A stretch of DNA of 57,151 nucleotides from Actinomycetota bacterium (GCA_026392825.1 JAPLBF010000029.1:1-57151); one strand, 5' to 3'; positions 1 through 10,080 are shown, numbered from the stretch's first letter. Notes: a model not told the origin generated them from the sequence alone. Translations and numbers: made by a program.

Positions 1-593
1 CGCAAATCAGCGAATTGATCAGTTGGTGAAACAGGGAAGTAACCGCCCTTGATGCGTGTGCGATATCCACGGTTTGGAGTTCCATCGGGATCTGCAACGA
101 TGCCTGTGTTCCAAGCACCTTCGTAAGAATCAATGTGGTGGTATGACTCATTCATTCCAGTTTTAAAACGTACTGCATCAAAAACATAAAATTCAGCTTC
201 AGGTGCGAAGAATGCCTGATCAGCGATTCCGGTTGATTTCAGGTAATCAACTGCCTTGGCCACTACTCCACGAGGATCACGTGAGTAAGGAGTGTTATCA
301 GATGGGTTATGTACTGAGAAAAGAATTACTAGCGTCTTTTCTAGACGAAACGGATCGATGAATGCAGATGAAGGAATTGGTAGCAACTTCATATCTGATT
401 CGTGAATTGACTGGAAGCCACGGATAGAAGAGCCATCAAACATTAGGCCATCTGTGAATACTGCTTCGTCGAATGATTCAACTGGAACATTGAAGTGATG
501 CTGAATACCTGGAAGATCGGTAAAGCGAACATCAACAAGTTTGACATCTTCCTTCTTAATAAAAGCGAAAATTTCTGCGGAATTCTTAAACAT
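1..593 (-). CDS. glnA: Glutamine synthetase type I, N-terminal part (cut by window edge)
   Basis: Makes glutamine from glutamate, ammonia and ATP in the cytoplasm, the central nitrogen-assimilation step. The frame is open from the ATG at 593 to the window edge, about 197 codons of an expected 470 or so. Visible GSI landmarks are the beta-grasp N-terminus, the FDGSSIRGF segment, the PEAEFYVFD metal-binding segment (the E in EAEF) and a KGGYFPVSPTD stretch. A GAGGAGC ribosome site lies about 10 nt before the ATG, so this gene has a leader. A GlnR-like site lies about 90-115 nt upstream. The C-terminal half, with the adenylylation-site region, is outside the window. Confidence 0.97.
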   Translation of the reverse strand, partial: MFKNSAEIFAFIKKEDVKLVDVRFTDLPGIQHHFNVPVESFDEAVFTDGLMFDGSSIRGFQSIHESDMKLLPIPSSAFIDPFRLEKTLVILFSVHNPSDNTPYSRDPRGVVAKAVDYLKSTGIADQAFFAPEAEFYVFDAVRFKTGMNESYHHIDSYEGAWNTGIVADPDGTPNRGYRTRIKGGYFPVSPTDQFADL

Positions 594-681
594 AAAGTTT
601 GCTCCTCGTATATTCGAATGGGCCATCATCATTGAGGGCGACCGATCTGGGTAAACCCTAAGACTCCAGAGGGCATTTGGC

Positions 682-708
682 ATAACTGGTGTGTTACAGC
701 CATGTAAA
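682..708 (-). promoter_or_regulatory. GlnR-like binding site upstream of glnA
   Basis: Read on the minus strand this is TTTAC-n6-GTAAC-n6-GTTAT. It matches the conserved bases of the actinobacterial GlnR pattern (TnAC, 6 nt, GnAAC, 6 nt, GTnAC-like). It lies in the gap between the divergent glnA and RDD genes, on the glnA strand. Match judged by eye; the fourth half-site is poor. Confidence 0.4.
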
Positions 709-733
709 ACATGCAGCGCTAACGCCTGGTCTG

Positions 734-746
734 TAGGCTCACCCAT
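734..746 (+). promoter_or_regulatory. Leaderless-type promoter of RDD gene
   Basis: The -10 box TAGGCT (734-739) ends 7 nt before the ATG at 747 and no Shine-Dalgarno sequence fits between, so the transcript probably begins at the start codon. No convincing -35 box. Confidence 0.6.
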
Positions 747-1133
747 ATGAAACACGAGATCAGTTTGGGTCGCCGCTTCCTAGGTCTGACCATCGATTGG
801 CTGATGTGTTACGCGATCGCCCTTGGCTTCTTTGGAGGCAGCGCCTCATTCGCCGAAAGGGCGCCTCAGGCCCGAGTTCCACACCTGATCATCTTCTTCA
901 TTGAGGTCTTGGTTTTAACCGCCTTCGGTGGCGCGACCGCAGGACATCGCGTCGTTGGTTTGAGAGTCGTCCAATTTAGCGATGGTGGAAACCCAACTCC
1001 GGTTCAGGCGCTAGTCAGAACGATTTTGCTCTGTCTAGTAGTGACCGCCATTACCTACGACGAAAATGGTCGCGGTATTCACGAGCGACTTAGTGGAACT
1101 AGATTGGTTGATTCGCGAAAAGGTAAGAAGTAA
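747..1133 (+). CDS. RDD family membrane protein
   Basis: Small integral membrane protein of 128 residues with three hydrophobic segments (about 12-32, 45-65 and 85-102). The family-defining R near the N-terminus (GRRFLGLTIDW) and a D later in the first helix are visible, and the third region carries the TPVQALVRT segment typical of RDD proteins. Function of the family is mostly unknown; some members affect ion transport. An RDD gene beside glnA is a familiar actinobacterial arrangement. Its TAA at 1131-1133 directly abuts the stop of the converging DUF4191 gene. Confidence 0.85.
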   Translation: MKHEISLGRRFLGLTIDWLMCYAIALGFFGGSASFAERAPQARVPHLIIFFIEVLVLTAFGGATAGHRVVGLRVVQFSDGGNPTPVQALVRTILLCLVVTAITYDENGRGIHERLSGTRLVDSRKGKK

Positions 1134-1811
1134 TTAGCGTTTTGGAACGCGAATTCCTTTTGGCATTGGACCCTTTGGTATTGGCATAGACATTCCGCCA
1201 ACTGCTTTAAAGCGGGCACGCACTTCGCGCATTTGATGAGCCGATAATTTCTTAGGTAATTTAGCGACACGCTTCTGCAACTTACGAAGCGGAACTTGGT
1301 CAGCGCCATCACCAACGTAAATTTCGATCACCGGAACCCCAGGAGCAAAACGCTCAGCTTTTCTGCGCTCGTCCTGCAACATTCCGCGTATCGCTTGGGT
1401 TCCTTCTCCGGTTAGTACGATTCCTGCACGGCCGATGCTGCGGTGAACCATGTCTTGGTTCTTGGTTACTGCAACAGCTGGAGTAGTGATCCAACCTTTA
1501 CGAATAGCCATAAGAACGCTGGCGGCTGCACCCATTTGTCCTTCGATAGAAACATAAGCGGCAGAAGATGCAATGCGCGTGAAGAAGAACATCGCGGCTA
1601 GGACTGCAACGGGAAGAGAAACGAAGCCAAGGTAAATCGGATGGCTAATGAAAATACCAATCGCAATTCCAATTGCCCAAGTGATCGCGAAGACACCAAA
1701 TATGCCAGCACCAATCCAAGGCTTTACGCTCTTGGTTACTTTGTATGCGTCGCGGAAAGTTTGGAAACGAACCTTTTTAATCTTGGGCGCTTTCGCCTTC
1801 TTTTTAAACAT
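1134..1811 (-). CDS. DUF4191 family membrane protein
   Basis: 225 residues. A very basic N-terminus (MFKKKAKAPKIKK) is followed by two hydrophobic helices at about 33-53 and 58-80, and a long cytoplasmic tail rich in Lys and Arg that ends in a Pro-, Gly- and Met-rich segment. This matches the actinobacterial DUF4191 family, which I recall next to lipA in many genomes; its role is unknown. The ATG at 1811 has its own leaderless-type promoter just upstream. It lies downstream of plsC with only 4 nt between the genes, so it may also be reached by read-through from the lip operon. Confidence 0.85.
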   Translation of the reverse strand: MFKKKAKAPKIKKVRFQTFRDAYKVTKSVKPWIGAGIFGVFAITWAIGIAIGIFISHPIYLGFVSLPVAVLAAMFFFTRIASSAAYVSIEGQMGAAASVLMAIRKGWITTPAVAVTKNQDMVHRSIGRAGIVLTGEGTQAIRGMLQDERRKAERFAPGVPVIEIYVGDGADQVPLRKLQKRVAKLPKKLSAHQMREVRARFKAVGGMSMPIPKGPMPKGIRVPKR

Positions 1812-1823
1812 GGCGTCAGTTTA
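1812..1823 (-). promoter_or_regulatory. Leaderless-type promoter of DUF4191 gene
   Basis: Minus-strand -10 box TAAACT (1823-1818), 6 nt before the ATG at 1811. Confidence 0.55.
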
Positions 1824-2514
1824 GGGGAGCGGGCGCTGTACCACCAAGACGAGCCGGTGCCCAACGCTGACCTTGGTGGTTATCGGGGTATTTTCCTTGC
1901 ACGCCATGCAGGAGATTTAAAAGTGTTTCACGGAGGGCTTTCTCACCTGCCTCAACATCTGCAGATTTATCAAAGTACATAGGTGCCCCAAATGTGACAA
2001 AAATTGGAAAGTTACGGCGGCCCAAGTCACGCTTTACGCCTTTAGTCCAAATGCGTTGGGATCCCCAAATAACCGCTGGAACCACAGGAACGTTCGCTCC
2101 CATAGCAAGACGTACCGCACCGGATTTCAACTCTTTAATTTCGAAGCTCTTTGAAATTGTGCCTTCTGGAAAAATTCCCACAATTTCACCTGAGCGAAGT
2201 GCGCGAAGGGCAGCAACAAAAGATGCAGAACCATTACTGCGGTCAACATTTATATGGTGCATTCCGCGCATCAGTGGACCAGCTAATTTATTGTCGAAGA
2301 TTTCCTTCTTTGCCATAAATCTAACTAAGCGATTCGCAGGAAGTGCTGCCGTGCCGATTAAAGCAAAATCTAGATAGCCGATGTGGTTCATCGCCAGAAT
2401 CGCTCCACCTTTACGTGGGATATGGGCTTCACCCTCGAAATGAAATCGCAACCCGAGATATTTCCAAAATGACTTAAGAACCAAAATTACTGGCGGATAA
2501 ACAACTTCAGCCAC
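1816..2514 (-). CDS. plsC: 1-acyl-glycerol-3-phosphate acyltransferase (PlsC family)
   Basis: Transfers an acyl chain to lysophosphatidic acid to give phosphatidic acid at the inner membrane face. About 232 residues. The acyltransferase motifs are present: NHIGYLDF (the H-x4-D catalytic pair) and FPEGTIS (phosphate-binding block III). An upstream TTG at 2544 is also in frame, but the GTG at 2514 is preferred because it overlaps the lipA stop by 8 nt, as expected for translational coupling. It sits between lipA and DUF4191 in one minus-strand unit. Several PlsC paralogues usually exist, so the exact acceptor lipid is not certain. Confidence 0.88.
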   Translation of the reverse strand: MAEVVYPPVILVLKSFWKYLGLRFHFEGEAHIPRKGGAILAMNHIGYLDFALIGTAALPANRLVRFMAKKEIFDNKLAGPLMRGMHHINVDRSNGSASFVAALRALRSGEIVGIFPEGTISKSFEIKELKSGAVRLAMGANVPVVPAVIWGSQRIWTKGVKRDLGRRNFPIFVTFGAPMYFDKSADVEAGEKALRETLLNLLHGVQGKYPDNHQGQRWAPARLGGTAPAPLN

Positions 2515-3451
2515 GCAGGGATCCCAGATTTGCGCGCGCTTCAACGGCTTGCTTATACAGACGACCAGCGCGGTAACTCGAGCGAACCAGCGGTCCGCTC
2601 ATTACGCCCAAGAATCCAGCGGCAGTTGCTTCGGCGGCTAACTCCACGAATTCTTCTGGCTTTACCCAACGTTCAACCGGGTGATGTTTATTGGTTGGGC
2701 GGAGGTATTGCGTAATTGTTATCAAGTCGCAACCTGCATCATGAAGATCGATGAGAGCTTGTGAAATTTCTTCACGGGTTTCGCCCAAACCAAGGATTAA
2801 ATTAGATTTAGTAACCATACCGAAATCGCGAGCCATGCTAATTACCTGGAGAGACTTCTCGTAAGTAAAGGCAGGACGTATACGTTTGAAAATGCGAGGA
2901 ACTGTTTCAAGATTGTGTGCGAAAACTTCTGGACCAGCTTCAAAAATCTGATTCAAGAGTTCAGCTTTTGCGTGAAAATCTGGTGCCAACATTTCAACAC
3001 CACAACCAGGATTTAATTCGTGGACTTGACGAATTGTTTCTGCATACAACCACGCGCCTTCATCAGGCAGGTCATCACGAGTTACACCGGTGATAGTTGC
3101 GTATCTCAACCCCATTGACTTTACTGATTCTGCAACTTTGCGTGGTTCTTCGCGATCGATGGGCAATGGTTTACCGGTATCAATATTGCAAAAGTCGCAA
3201 CGTCGAGTACATCGATCTCCGCCAATTAAGAAAGTTGCTTCTTTATCTTCCCAACATTCAAAAATATTTGGACAGGCTGCTTCTTGACAGACCGTGTGTA
3301 GACCTTCGCTCTTAACTAGCGAACGGAGCCTGGTGTATTCCGGTCCCATATTTGCGCGCGTCTTAATCCACTCTGGTTTACGTTCAATTGGAGTTTCGGC
3401 ATTGCGCGCTTCGATCCGGAGTAGCTTGCGGCCATCAGGTGCCAGGGTCAT
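2507..3451 (-). CDS. lipA: Lipoyl synthase
   Basis: Radical-SAM enzyme that inserts two sulfurs into a protein-bound octanoyl chain to make lipoate. 314 residues, normal length. Both iron-sulfur cluster motifs are intact: the auxiliary cluster C-x4-C-x5-C at Cys55, Cys60 and Cys66, and the radical-SAM C-x3-C-x2-C at Cys81, Cys85 and Cys88. The C-terminal SSY segment (VRSSYRAG) contains the serine that ligates the auxiliary cluster in characterised enzymes. The ATG overlaps the lipB stop by 4 nt (ATGA). Its targets include the E2 protein encoded about 5 kb away. Confidence 0.97.
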   Translation of the reverse strand: MTLAPDGRKLLRIEARNAETPIERKPEWIKTRANMGPEYTRLRSLVKSEGLHTVCQEAACPNIFECWEDKEATFLIGGDRCTRRCDFCNIDTGKPLPIDREEPRKVAESVKSMGLRYATITGVTRDDLPDEGAWLYAETIRQVHELNPGCGVEMLAPDFHAKAELLNQIFEAGPEVFAHNLETVPRIFKRIRPAFTYEKSLQVISMARDFGMVTKSNLILGLGETREEISQALIDLHDAGCDLITITQYLRPTNKHHPVERWVKPEEFVELAAEATAAGFLGVMSGPLVRSSYRAGRLYKQAVEARANLGSLRG

Positions 3452-4116
3452 AGGCTTACCTTACCCAGTGCTTCAACGAGATGCTTCTCAACTATTGGGC
3501 TAATTTCGGCGATATCCACGGTTCGATCAAGTTCAATCGCCAGAGAAGTCACTGCCGCATCATCAATCCCGCAGGGAACGATCTGGCTAAATTTTGAAAG
3601 ATCAGGAGATACATTTAAGGCAAAGCCGTGCATGGTTACGCCACTTGCCACCCGTATTCCAATCGCGGCGATCTTGCGGTCACCGTTACTGTCAGAAATC
3701 CAAACACCTGATCGCCCGTCGACTCGCACCGCCTTAACGCCAACTTCTGCGCAAACTTTAATCAGTGCACTTTCTAGAGTTCGTACAAATCCAACGAGTT
3801 CGGTTGGCTTTAACAATTTAACAATTGGATATCCGACCAATTGACCTGGCCCGTGCCAAGTAATTCGCCCACCGCGATCAACTTGGACTACAGGGGTTCC
3901 ATCGGTTGGCAATTCAAAACTTTGGGTACGTTTTCCCGCGGTATAAACCGATGGATGTTCCAGCAAGAGCAATGTATTTACTCGAGTTCCTGATGCAACT
4001 TCGCCGTGGATTTTTCGCTGTAACGCCAGAGCGCTCTCATATTCCATCAACCCGATGTGATCTACAACAATATTTGGTGCACTTTGAGCGGTGCTTACGG
4101 GCGAGTGAAGGGGCAC
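3448..4116 (-). CDS. lipB: Octanoyltransferase (lipoyl(octanoyl) transferase)
   Basis: Moves octanoate from acyl carrier protein to the lipoyl domains of E2 and GcvH proteins, the first step of lipoate synthesis. The family segment [17 protein letters not shown], the catalytic Lys region (KIAAIGIR) and the catalytic Cys in IVPCGI are all visible. The GTG at 4116 is chosen because a TAGGCT -10 box ends 6 nt before it, the leaderless spacing seen throughout this window; a GTG two codons earlier (4122) would touch the -10 box. Overlaps lipA by 4 nt, so the two are one operon. Confidence 0.95.
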   Translation of the reverse strand: MPLHSPVSTAQSAPNIVVDHIGLMEYESALALQRKIHGEVASGTRVNTLLLLEHPSVYTAGKRTQSFELPTDGTPVVQVDRGGRITWHGPGQLVGYPIVKLLKPTELVGFVRTLESALIKVCAEVGVKAVRVDGRSGVWISDSNGDRKIAAIGIRVASGVTMHGFALNVSPDLSKFSQIVPCGIDDAAVTSLAIELDRTVDIAEISPIVEKHLVEALGKVSL

Positions 4117-4145
4117 GGACACAGCCTAAAGGTAGGCTCTACTCC
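4117..4145. promoter_or_regulatory. Divergent promoter pair with mirrored -10 boxes (lipB / MMPL)
   Basis: A perfect inverted repeat AGCCTA-AAGG-TAGGCT at 4123-4138 provides a TAGGCT -10 box on each strand, 4 nt apart and pointing outward. The minus-strand box serves lipB as a leaderless promoter. The plus-strand box would start RNA near 4145, about 50 nt before the MMPL gene. Confidence 0.55.
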
Positions 4146-4194
4146 TAGCGAAATCTGCTCGAACTCAAGCCCGAAAGGCCCTTCTATCGTGACT

Positions 4195-6342
4195 ATGCAA
4201 CGCGCCCAAAAGAATCGTAAACCTTATGCCATAGCAATGTTGGTGGTGATCGCTTGGTTCATTATTACCGGCGTATTCGGGCCGCTATTTGGAAAGTTAA
4301 CTTCGGTTCAAGAAAATAACAATTCTTCATTTCTACCGAAAGGCGCTGAAGCAACCTTAGCTGCGGATGAGATTAAGAATTTCTCGACACAAGATTCTTT
4401 TAATTTCCCAGCACTCATACTTTTTGAGGGTAGCTTTACGCCGGCCACGATAAAGGCAGTGAGTGATCACGTTTCCAAAATTGGTGATTTAACTTTGGCG
4501 GGCACCTCTGCCAAAATTGGTGATTACTTAGCTCCAGGTCAAGTGATCTCTGTATTCCCTGCTCAAGACGGGAAAGCGCTGTTAGCAAATATTCCACTAG
4601 ACGGAAACGCGATTTCTAAGCTGCTTCCTAATGACGAGCCTGTTCTTCCGGCCGCGATTGAAGCGCTGCGTGAGGATATTAAACCGATCGCCGAAGCCAA
4701 CGGATTTACACCGTATGTCACTGGCCCAGGAGGATTGTTAGGTGACTTATTTGGAGCCTTTGGTGATATCGACTCAACTTTATTGCTAACTACGCTTGCT
4801 GTTGTTGCGGTTATCTTGATCGTTGTTTACCGTTCTCCAATTTTATGGATCATTCCTTTGCTTTCAGCGCTATTTGCTCTCTCGACCGCTGGTGGAATCG
4901 TTTATTTACTTGCCAAGAACGACATTATTGATGTCGATGGGCAGTCGCAAGGAATTCTATCCGTATTAGTCATTGGAGCGGCAACAGATTATGCGCTCTT
5001 GCTTATTGCGCGTTATCGCGAAGAATTACATTTCACCGACAATAGATTTGAGGCTATGCGCGCCGCGTACAAGGGCGTCTGGGAACCAATTCTTGCATCT
5101 GGTTCAACAGTGGCGATATCACTTTTAGTTCTGCTCTTTAGCCAGTTAACAAATACTGCAGGCCTTGGTCCAATTGGAGCAATCGGAATCGTGGTTTCAA
5201 TGATTACGATTTTAACTTTACTTCCAGCACTGCTTTTGATATTTGGACGCTGGATATTCTGGCCACGTGTTCCCAAAAATGACGGTGATGATCACGTTAT
5301 GACTGGCGCATGGTCAAAAGTTGCCAACGGGATAGGCCGTAACCCGCGCAAATCTTGGGTGATCACAGGAATTGTTCTGTTGGGTTTCGCTCTTACGTCG
5401 ACAACCCTCAAGGCCGACGGAATCGGAACAGTGGATACATTTACAGGTAATCCAGAGTCTGTTGTAGGGCAGCGATTACTCGTTAAACACTTCCCAGGTG
5501 GCGAAGGAGATCCAACTCAAATTGTTGTTGATGCAAATAAAATCGGAGTAGTTTCTGCCGCAATGAAATCGGCACCTGGTGTCACGGAAGTGGTTCCAAT
5601 GCTCAATGGAGCACCTGTTGCGGGACAACCAGCACCAGAAGTTAAAGTGGTAAATGGGCGTGCAATTCTCAATGTCACTCTTGATGCTGCTCCAGATAGC
5701 GTTGAAGCGGGAAATGACATCCCGAAAATTCGCGAACTTGCGAAAGCCGCTGATGCTTCAGCCCTCGTTGGGGGAACAAGTGCGGTCTACTTTGATGTGC
5801 GCACCGCAAATAATCGCGACAATAAAACTATTATTCCGATTATTTTATTGGTGATTACTCTGATCCTCGGAGTCCTGCTGCGCAGCATTCTTAGCGCAGT
5901 ACTATTACTTGGTACGGTTGTTCTAAGCTACTTTGCAACGCTCGGTGTTTGTGCTTTGGTCTTTAATCACATATTCGGTTTCGCGGGCGGAGATAATTCG
6001 TTCCCATTATTTGCGTTCATTTTCTTAGTTGCTCTGGGAATTGATTACAACATCTTCCTTATGACACGCGTTAGAGAAGAGAGCGCGAAGATTGGAACTC
6101 GCGCAGGAGTCATAAAGGGCGTCACGGTTACAGGTGCAGTAATCACCTCCGCCGGAGTCGTCTTGGCAGCTACATTCGCCGTACTTGGTCTTCTTCCGCT
6201 AGTGCCGCTTGCCCAACTTGGCTTCGCAGTTGCCTTCGGAGTTTTGCTAGATACCATCATTGTTCGCTCCGTCTTGGTTCCAGCGTTAGTACACGACATT
6301 GGACCAAAAATCTGGTGGCCATCTAAATTACAAAATAAGTAA
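4195..6342 (+). CDS. MMPL family (RND-type) membrane transporter
   Basis: Proton-driven membrane exporter related to MmpL/ActII-3, about 715 residues from this ATG. It shows the expected two-fold layout: one N-terminal helix, a large outer loop (about 40-180), five helices, then a second helix, outer loop and five more helices. The charged helix motifs AATDYALLLIARYREEL and ALGIDYNIFLMTRVREE carry the proton-relay Asp-Tyr pairs. The GTG at 4189 is an equally possible start; further in-frame upstream codons run into the lipB promoter. Substrate cannot be told from sequence; lipid-linked compounds are usual for the family. Divergent from lipB, 12 nt before an FAD enzyme. Confidence 0.9.
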   Translation: MQRAQKNRKPYAIAMLVVIAWFIITGVFGPLFGKLTSVQENNNSSFLPKGAEATLAADEIKNFSTQDSFNFPALILFEGSFTPATIKAVSDHVSKIGDLTLAGTSAKIGDYLAPGQVISVFPAQDGKALLANIPLDGNAISKLLPNDEPVLPAAIEALREDIKPIAEANGFTPYVTGPGGLLGDLFGAFGDIDSTLLLTTLAVVAVILIVVYRSPILWIIPLLSALFALSTAGGIVYLLAKNDIIDVDGQSQGILSVLVIGAATDYALLLIARYREELHFTDNRFEAMRAAYKGVWEPILASGSTVAISLLVLLFSQLTNTAGLGPIGAIGIVVSMITILTLLPALLLIFGRWIFWPRVPKNDGDDHVMTGAWSKVANGIGRNPRKSWVITGIVLLGFALTSTTLKADGIGTVDTFTGNPESVVGQRLLVKHFPGGEGDPTQIVVDANKIGVVSAAMKSAPGVTEVVPMLNGAPVAGQPAPEVKVVNGRAILNVTLDAAPDSVEAGNDIPKIRELAKAADASALVGGTSAVYFDVRTANNRDNKTIIPIILLVITLILGVLLRSILSAVLLLGTVVLSYFATLGVCALVFNHIFGFAGGDNSFPLFAFIFLVALGIDYNIFLMTRVREESAKIGTRAGVIKGVTVTGAVITSAGVVLAATFAVLGLLPLVPLAQLGFAVAFGVLLDTIIVRSVLVPALVHDIGPKIWWPSKLQNK

Positions 6343-6354
6343 GTTTTACATTAG

Positions 6355-7521
6355 ATGTATGTAGTAATTGGTGCCGGTCTTGCTGGTTTGAGCGCTGCTT
6401 TAACTTTGCAAGATGCTGGTGCTGAAGTCACCGTTCTGGAATCTTCAGATAGGCCCGGTGGTCGAGTGGCTAGCGACCTGATTGATGGTTTTATCCTCGA
6501 TCGAGGGTTCCAGCTGATTAATTTGAATTATCCGGAAGTAAAACGCTGGGGGATTGAGAGCGAGTTAGATTTTAAGGAAGCGCCGCGTTCTGTTCGTATC
6601 TCATTCGATTCAGATTACGTAATTCTTGGTGATCCACGTAGCGCAATCTTTTCAGCTTTTTCTGGGAAGTCAGGTTCGTTGGTTTCCAAGATAGCCTTTT
6701 TGAAGTATCTCTTTTCTAAACCACTTCAAGCCGAGAGCGTTGAAGCTCATTTATTGCGATGTGGAACCGCAGATTTATACGAGAAAGTATTGAAACCTTT
6801 TTTGCAAGGAGTGTTTCTTGCCGATCCCGCACGAGTTAGTGCAGTAGTTGGCAGGGAGATCATCGGTAGTTTCATCTACGGCCGCTCCGGTATTCCATCA
6901 GATGGCGTGAGCGCCCTTCCCATTGCGCTGGCTAAGCGCGTGAAAAACTTGCAGTTAAATACTCTTGTTGAGGAAATTCGCGGTAGTTCAGTAATTACAA
7001 GCAACGGAGATTTTTCAGCAAAGAAGATTATTTTGGCAACCGATCTAACAACCGCCGCTCAGATCTTGGGATCCGATCAGGTAACACCGTTGTTGAGTTC
7101 GATAACTTGGTATCACACCGCAGATAATGCGCCTACTAAAGAAGCACAATTAGTTCTTGATTCTCAACATCGCGGACCGGTAGTTAATTCCATAGTAATT
7201 TCGAATCTATCTTCTCGTTATGCACCAAGCGGACAATCGTTAATTTCTTCTACAACAATTTCACACGCATCCGAATCAGAAGTCCGCAGGCACTTAGCGT
7301 TAATGTGGGGTAAATCAACGGGGGATTGGCGCTTCTTAGCAAAGTATGAAATTCACTCCGCGCTTCCATTATTTGCTCCAGGCGCAGAACAAGTAAAGAG
7401 TTTGCGCTTCAATGAAAACGTCTACCGCGCAGGTGATTACTTAACCGCCCCGTCACAGAATGGTGCGTTACTTGCCGGCCGTTTGGCAGCCGAAGAGTTA
7501 TTGTTCGACGAGGGCTTGTAG
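6355..7521 (+). CDS. FAD-dependent amine oxidase/phytoene desaturase-like oxidoreductase
   Basis: 388-residue flavoprotein. The Rossmann dinucleotide motif [10 protein letters not shown] lies at residues 6-15, followed by an acidic strand end (ESSDRPGGR, about 29-37) and DRGFQLIN. The C-terminal FAD segment [20 protein letters not shown] is also typical of the NAD(P)/FAD superfamily that includes protoporphyrinogen oxidase and carotenoid desaturases. No carotenoid genes are adjacent, so a substrate cannot be assigned. It follows the MMPL gene by 12 nt and is probably cotranscribed. Its end overlaps the converging TIGR01777 gene by 24 nt. Confidence 0.85.
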   Translation: MYVVIGAGLAGLSAALTLQDAGAEVTVLESSDRPGGRVASDLIDGFILDRGFQLINLNYPEVKRWGIESELDFKEAPRSVRISFDSDYVILGDPRSAIFSAFSGKSGSLVSKIAFLKYLFSKPLQAESVEAHLLRCGTADLYEKVLKPFLQGVFLADPARVSAVVGREIIGSFIYGRSGIPSDGVSALPIALAKRVKNLQLNTLVEEIRGSSVITSNGDFSAKKIILATDLTTAAQILGSDQVTPLLSSITWYHTADNAPTKEAQLVLDSQHRGPVVNSIVISNLSSRYAPSGQSLISSTTISHASESEVRRHLALMWGKSTGDWRFLAKYEIHSALPLFAPGAEQVKSLRFNENVYRAGDYLTAPSQNGALLAGRLAAEELLFDEGL

Positions 7522-8388
7522 CGCCGTTGAAATATGCGGGTAATCCCATTTAAAACCTGCATCTGTTAACGCATTAGGCATTACTTTTTTAGAGCCGAGG
7601 ACTTCACTTGAAAAGCCGCCTAGCGCAATCTTTAACGCAATCGCAGGAGCGGGAAAGAGAGCAGGTCGTTTCATTGCACGCGCGAGCGCAGCGGTAAATT
7701 CTTGATTTGTGACCGGGTTCGGTGAAGTTAAGTTCACGGGACCAGAAATTTTCTTTTCTAGTGTAAAAACAATGGCGCGCACGACATCGTGCAAAGTGAT
7801 CCAAGACCACCATTGCTGACCAGAACCTAATTTACCGCCAAGTCCGAATCTAAAGAGTGGCAGCATGCGACCTAGCGCTCCGCCGGTTGGATCAAGGACC
7901 AGTCCAGTACGTAGTTTCACCGTACGAACATCGCCTGCTAAATCTGCGGCACTTTCCCATTCGCGACAAACTGCGGCTAGAAAATCGTGACCCACGGAAT
8001 CACTCTCTACGACAGCGCGGTTTCCAGAATCTCCGTACCAGCCAATTGCGCTAGCGGAGATAAAAACTTGTGGCTTAACTTCGGCCACAGCGTTTGCAAT
8101 AGCTGTTGTACCGAGTAAACGAGAATTCAAAATCTCTGATTTATAGCGTTTAGTCCAACGCTTATCACCAACACCAACTCCGGCAAGGTGAATAACTGCA
8201 TCTACGCCGCGAAGTGCTTCGATATCTACATAACCAGTCTTTGGATCCCACTTGATTTCATCAGGAGCAACGGTTGCACGACGTACTAGGCGTTGCACCG
8301 TGTGACCTTCGGATTTGAGATATCCAACGAGGGCGCTACCGATTAAACCGGATGCACCTGTAATGGCGATTCTTTGAGCAACAGCCAT
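7498..8388 (-). CDS. TIGR01777 family (YfcH-like) NAD-dependent epimerase
   Basis: 296-residue short-chain dehydrogenase/epimerase-like protein. An N-terminal Rossmann motif ([16 protein letters not shown]) is followed by [14 protein letters not shown] and [12 protein letters not shown], all typical of the YfcH subfamily. No substrate is established for the family. It lies 5 nt downstream of sucB on the same strand, an association I recall in other actinobacteria that also have lipA/lipB nearby. The 3' end overlaps the converging FAD oxidoreductase by 24 nt. Confidence 0.9.
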   Translation of the reverse strand: MAVAQRIAITGASGLIGSALVGYLKSEGHTVQRLVRRATVAPDEIKWDPKTGYVDIEALRGVDAVIHLAGVGVGDKRWTKRYKSEILNSRLLGTTAIANAVAEVKPQVFISASAIGWYGDSGNRAVVESDSVGHDFLAAVCREWESAADLAGDVRTVKLRTGLVLDPTGGALGRMLPLFRFGLGGKLGSGQQWWSWITLHDVVRAIVFTLEKKISGPVNLTSPNPVTNQEFTAALARAMKRPALFPAPAIALKIALGGFSSEVLGSKKVMPNALTDAGFKWDYPHISTALQALVEQ

Positions 8389-8393
8389 TTGAG

Positions 8394-10061
8394 TTAGAGA
8401 CCCAAATCTGATTCGAAGGCGCCGCCTTCGAGACGCTCCTTCAAAGTAACTAAGAATCTCGCAGCATCTGCACCATCTACTACGCGGTGATCATAAGAAA
8501 GTGCAAGATAGACCATTGAACGAATCGCAATTGTTTCGCCGCCATCTTCGCCCTTTACAACCATTGGACGTTTCACAATCGCGCCTAGACCAAGGATCGC
8601 AACTTGTGGTTGGTTAATGATTGGCGTATCAAAGAGCGCGCCGCGGCTGCCGGTATTTGTCAGCGTAAATGTTCCGCCACCGAGTTCATCAGGAGATACT
8701 TTATTTTCACGAGTGCGCGCAGCAAGATCAGAAATCTTACGTGCGATTCCGCCCATATTTAAATCACCGGCGCTATGGATAACGGGCACCAAAAGTCCGC
8801 GTTCCGTGTCGACAGCGATACCCAAGTGCTCTGTACCGTGATAAATAATCTGATCATCTTCAACGGATGAGTTAAGCACTGGATGTTGTTTAAGAGCTTC
8901 ACAAACTGATACTGCAAAGAAAGGCAAGAAGGAGAGTTTGACGCCTTCACGTGCTTCGAAAGTTGCTTTTGAACGATCACGCAATCGCGCAATCTTCGTA
9001 ACATCTACTTCAATGACAGTAGTTAGTTGTGCGCTAACTTGAAGCGACTCAACCATGCGAGCGGCAATTACCTTGCGAAGTCGAGACATTTTTACAGTGG
9101 TACCGCGCAACGGTGAGACCGGAACTACCGCATTGCTGCGTTGGGCAGGAGCAGCCTGTGCAGCCGGTGCCGACACTGCAGGCACTGAAACTGGTGCAAC
9201 GGGTGCGGCCTTTGGCGCAGCAGCTTGTACATCTTCCTTGCGAATTCGACCGCCCACACCTGTTCCGGTGACGCTGGCGAGATTTACTCCGAGTTCAGAG
9301 GCAAGCTTGCGAACAATTGGAGTTACGTAAGCATCGAGAGGTTGTGATGCAGCAACTGGAGCAGCAGCAGCAACTGGTGCAGCAACAACTGGCGCAGCAG
9401 CAATAACTGGCGCAGCAGCAACAACTGGCGCAGGTGTGCTCGGTGCAGCTGGAGCAGATGCTGCACCGGCGCTACCGATAACTGCAAGACGCGCACCAAC
9501 GGGCACAGTTGTATCAACTGGAACATCGATTGAAATAATCGTTCCGGCTACTGGTGATGGAATTTCAGTATCAACTTTATCTGTAGAAACTTCTAGTAAT
9601 GCTTCATCAACTGCAACGCTATCTCCAACGTTCTTTAACCAACGAGTGACAGTTCCTTCACTAACGCTCTCGCCAAGTGCCGGCATAGTAATTATTGTTC
9701 CCGCGCTGGTTGCAGCTGGTGCCGTTGCCACTGGAGCAGGAGTAGTTGGTGCTGCGGCAACTGGAGGAGTAACTGGTGCAGAGGCAACAGGAGCAGCTGG
9801 TGCTGCTGTAGACGCAGGAGCTGCGCCATCGGCGATTATTGCAAGTTCAGCACCTACTGGAACTGTCTGATCAATTGCGACAACAATTTTTTGCAGTACG
9901 CCAGCAACGGGAGAAGGAATTTCGGTATCAACTTTATCGGTTGACACTTCAAGGAGTGGTTCGTCCATTGCAACATGGTCGCCTTCAGCCTTTAGCCAAC
10001 GCGTGACCGTTCCTTCACTGACACTTTCACCGAGTGCAGGCATGGTTACTGAGAAAGTCAT
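8394..10061 (-). CDS. sucB: 2-oxoacid dehydrogenase E2 (dihydrolipoamide acyltransferase)
   Basis: Core acyltransferase of a 2-oxoglutarate or pyruvate dehydrogenase complex. 555 residues from the ATG at 10061, which has an AAAGGAA ribosome site; an upstream in-frame extension into lpdA is not supported. Domain order: lipoyl domain 1 (lipoyl Lys43 in TDKVD), Ala/Pro-rich linker, lipoyl domain 2 (Lys162), second Ala/Pro linker, E3-binding domain ([15 protein letters not shown], then [11 protein letters not shown]), and the catalytic domain ending in DHRVVDG with its active-site His. Actinobacterial SucB proteins commonly have two lipoyl domains. Operon with lpdA, 19 nt upstream. Which 2-oxoacid it serves is inferred from family resemblance. 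Confidence 0.93.
   Translation of the reverse strand: MTFSVTMPALGESVSEGTVTRWLKAEGDHVAMDEPLLEVSTDKVDTEIPSPVAGVLQKIVVAIDQTVPVGAELAIIADGAAPASTAAPAAPVASAPVTPPVAAAPTTPAPVATAPAATSAGTIITMPALGESVSEGTVTRWLKNVGDSVAVDEALLEVSTDKVDTEIPSPVAGTIISIDVPVDTTVPVGARLAVIGSAGAASAPAAPSTPAPVVAAAPVIAAAPVVAAPVAAAAPVAASQPLDAYVTPIVRKLASELGVNLASVTGTGVGGRIRKEDVQAAAPKAAPVAPVSVPAVSAPAAQAAPAQRSNAVVPVSPLRGTTVKMSRLRKVIAARMVESLQVSAQLTTVIEVDVTKIARLRDRSKATFEAREGVKLSFLPFFAVSVCEALKQHPVLNSSVEDDQIIYHGTEHLGIAVDTERGLLVPVIHSAGDLNMGGIARKISDLAARTRENKVSPDELGGGTFTLTNTGSRGALFDTPIINQPQVAILGLGAIVKRPMVVKGEDGGETIAIRSMVYLALSYDHRVVDGADAARFLVTLKERLEGGAFESDLGL
9353..9432. repeat. Imperfect short tandem repeats coding the second Ala/Pro linker of sucB
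   Basis: Units of about 15-18 bp built on AACTGGCGCAGCAGCAA are repeated about four times. On the coding strand they give alternating Ala-Pro-Val runs. Such flexible linkers let lipoyl domains swing between active sites; slippage could change linker length. Confidence 0.7.
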
Positions 10062-10080
10062 AGCTATTCCTTTTCCTAAA

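Noticed and set aside
9436-9870. Long Ala/Thr-rich open frame on the plus strand opposite sucB
   Set aside because: It is the reverse complement of the Ala/Pro linker code of sucB; low complexity, no promoter or ribosome site.
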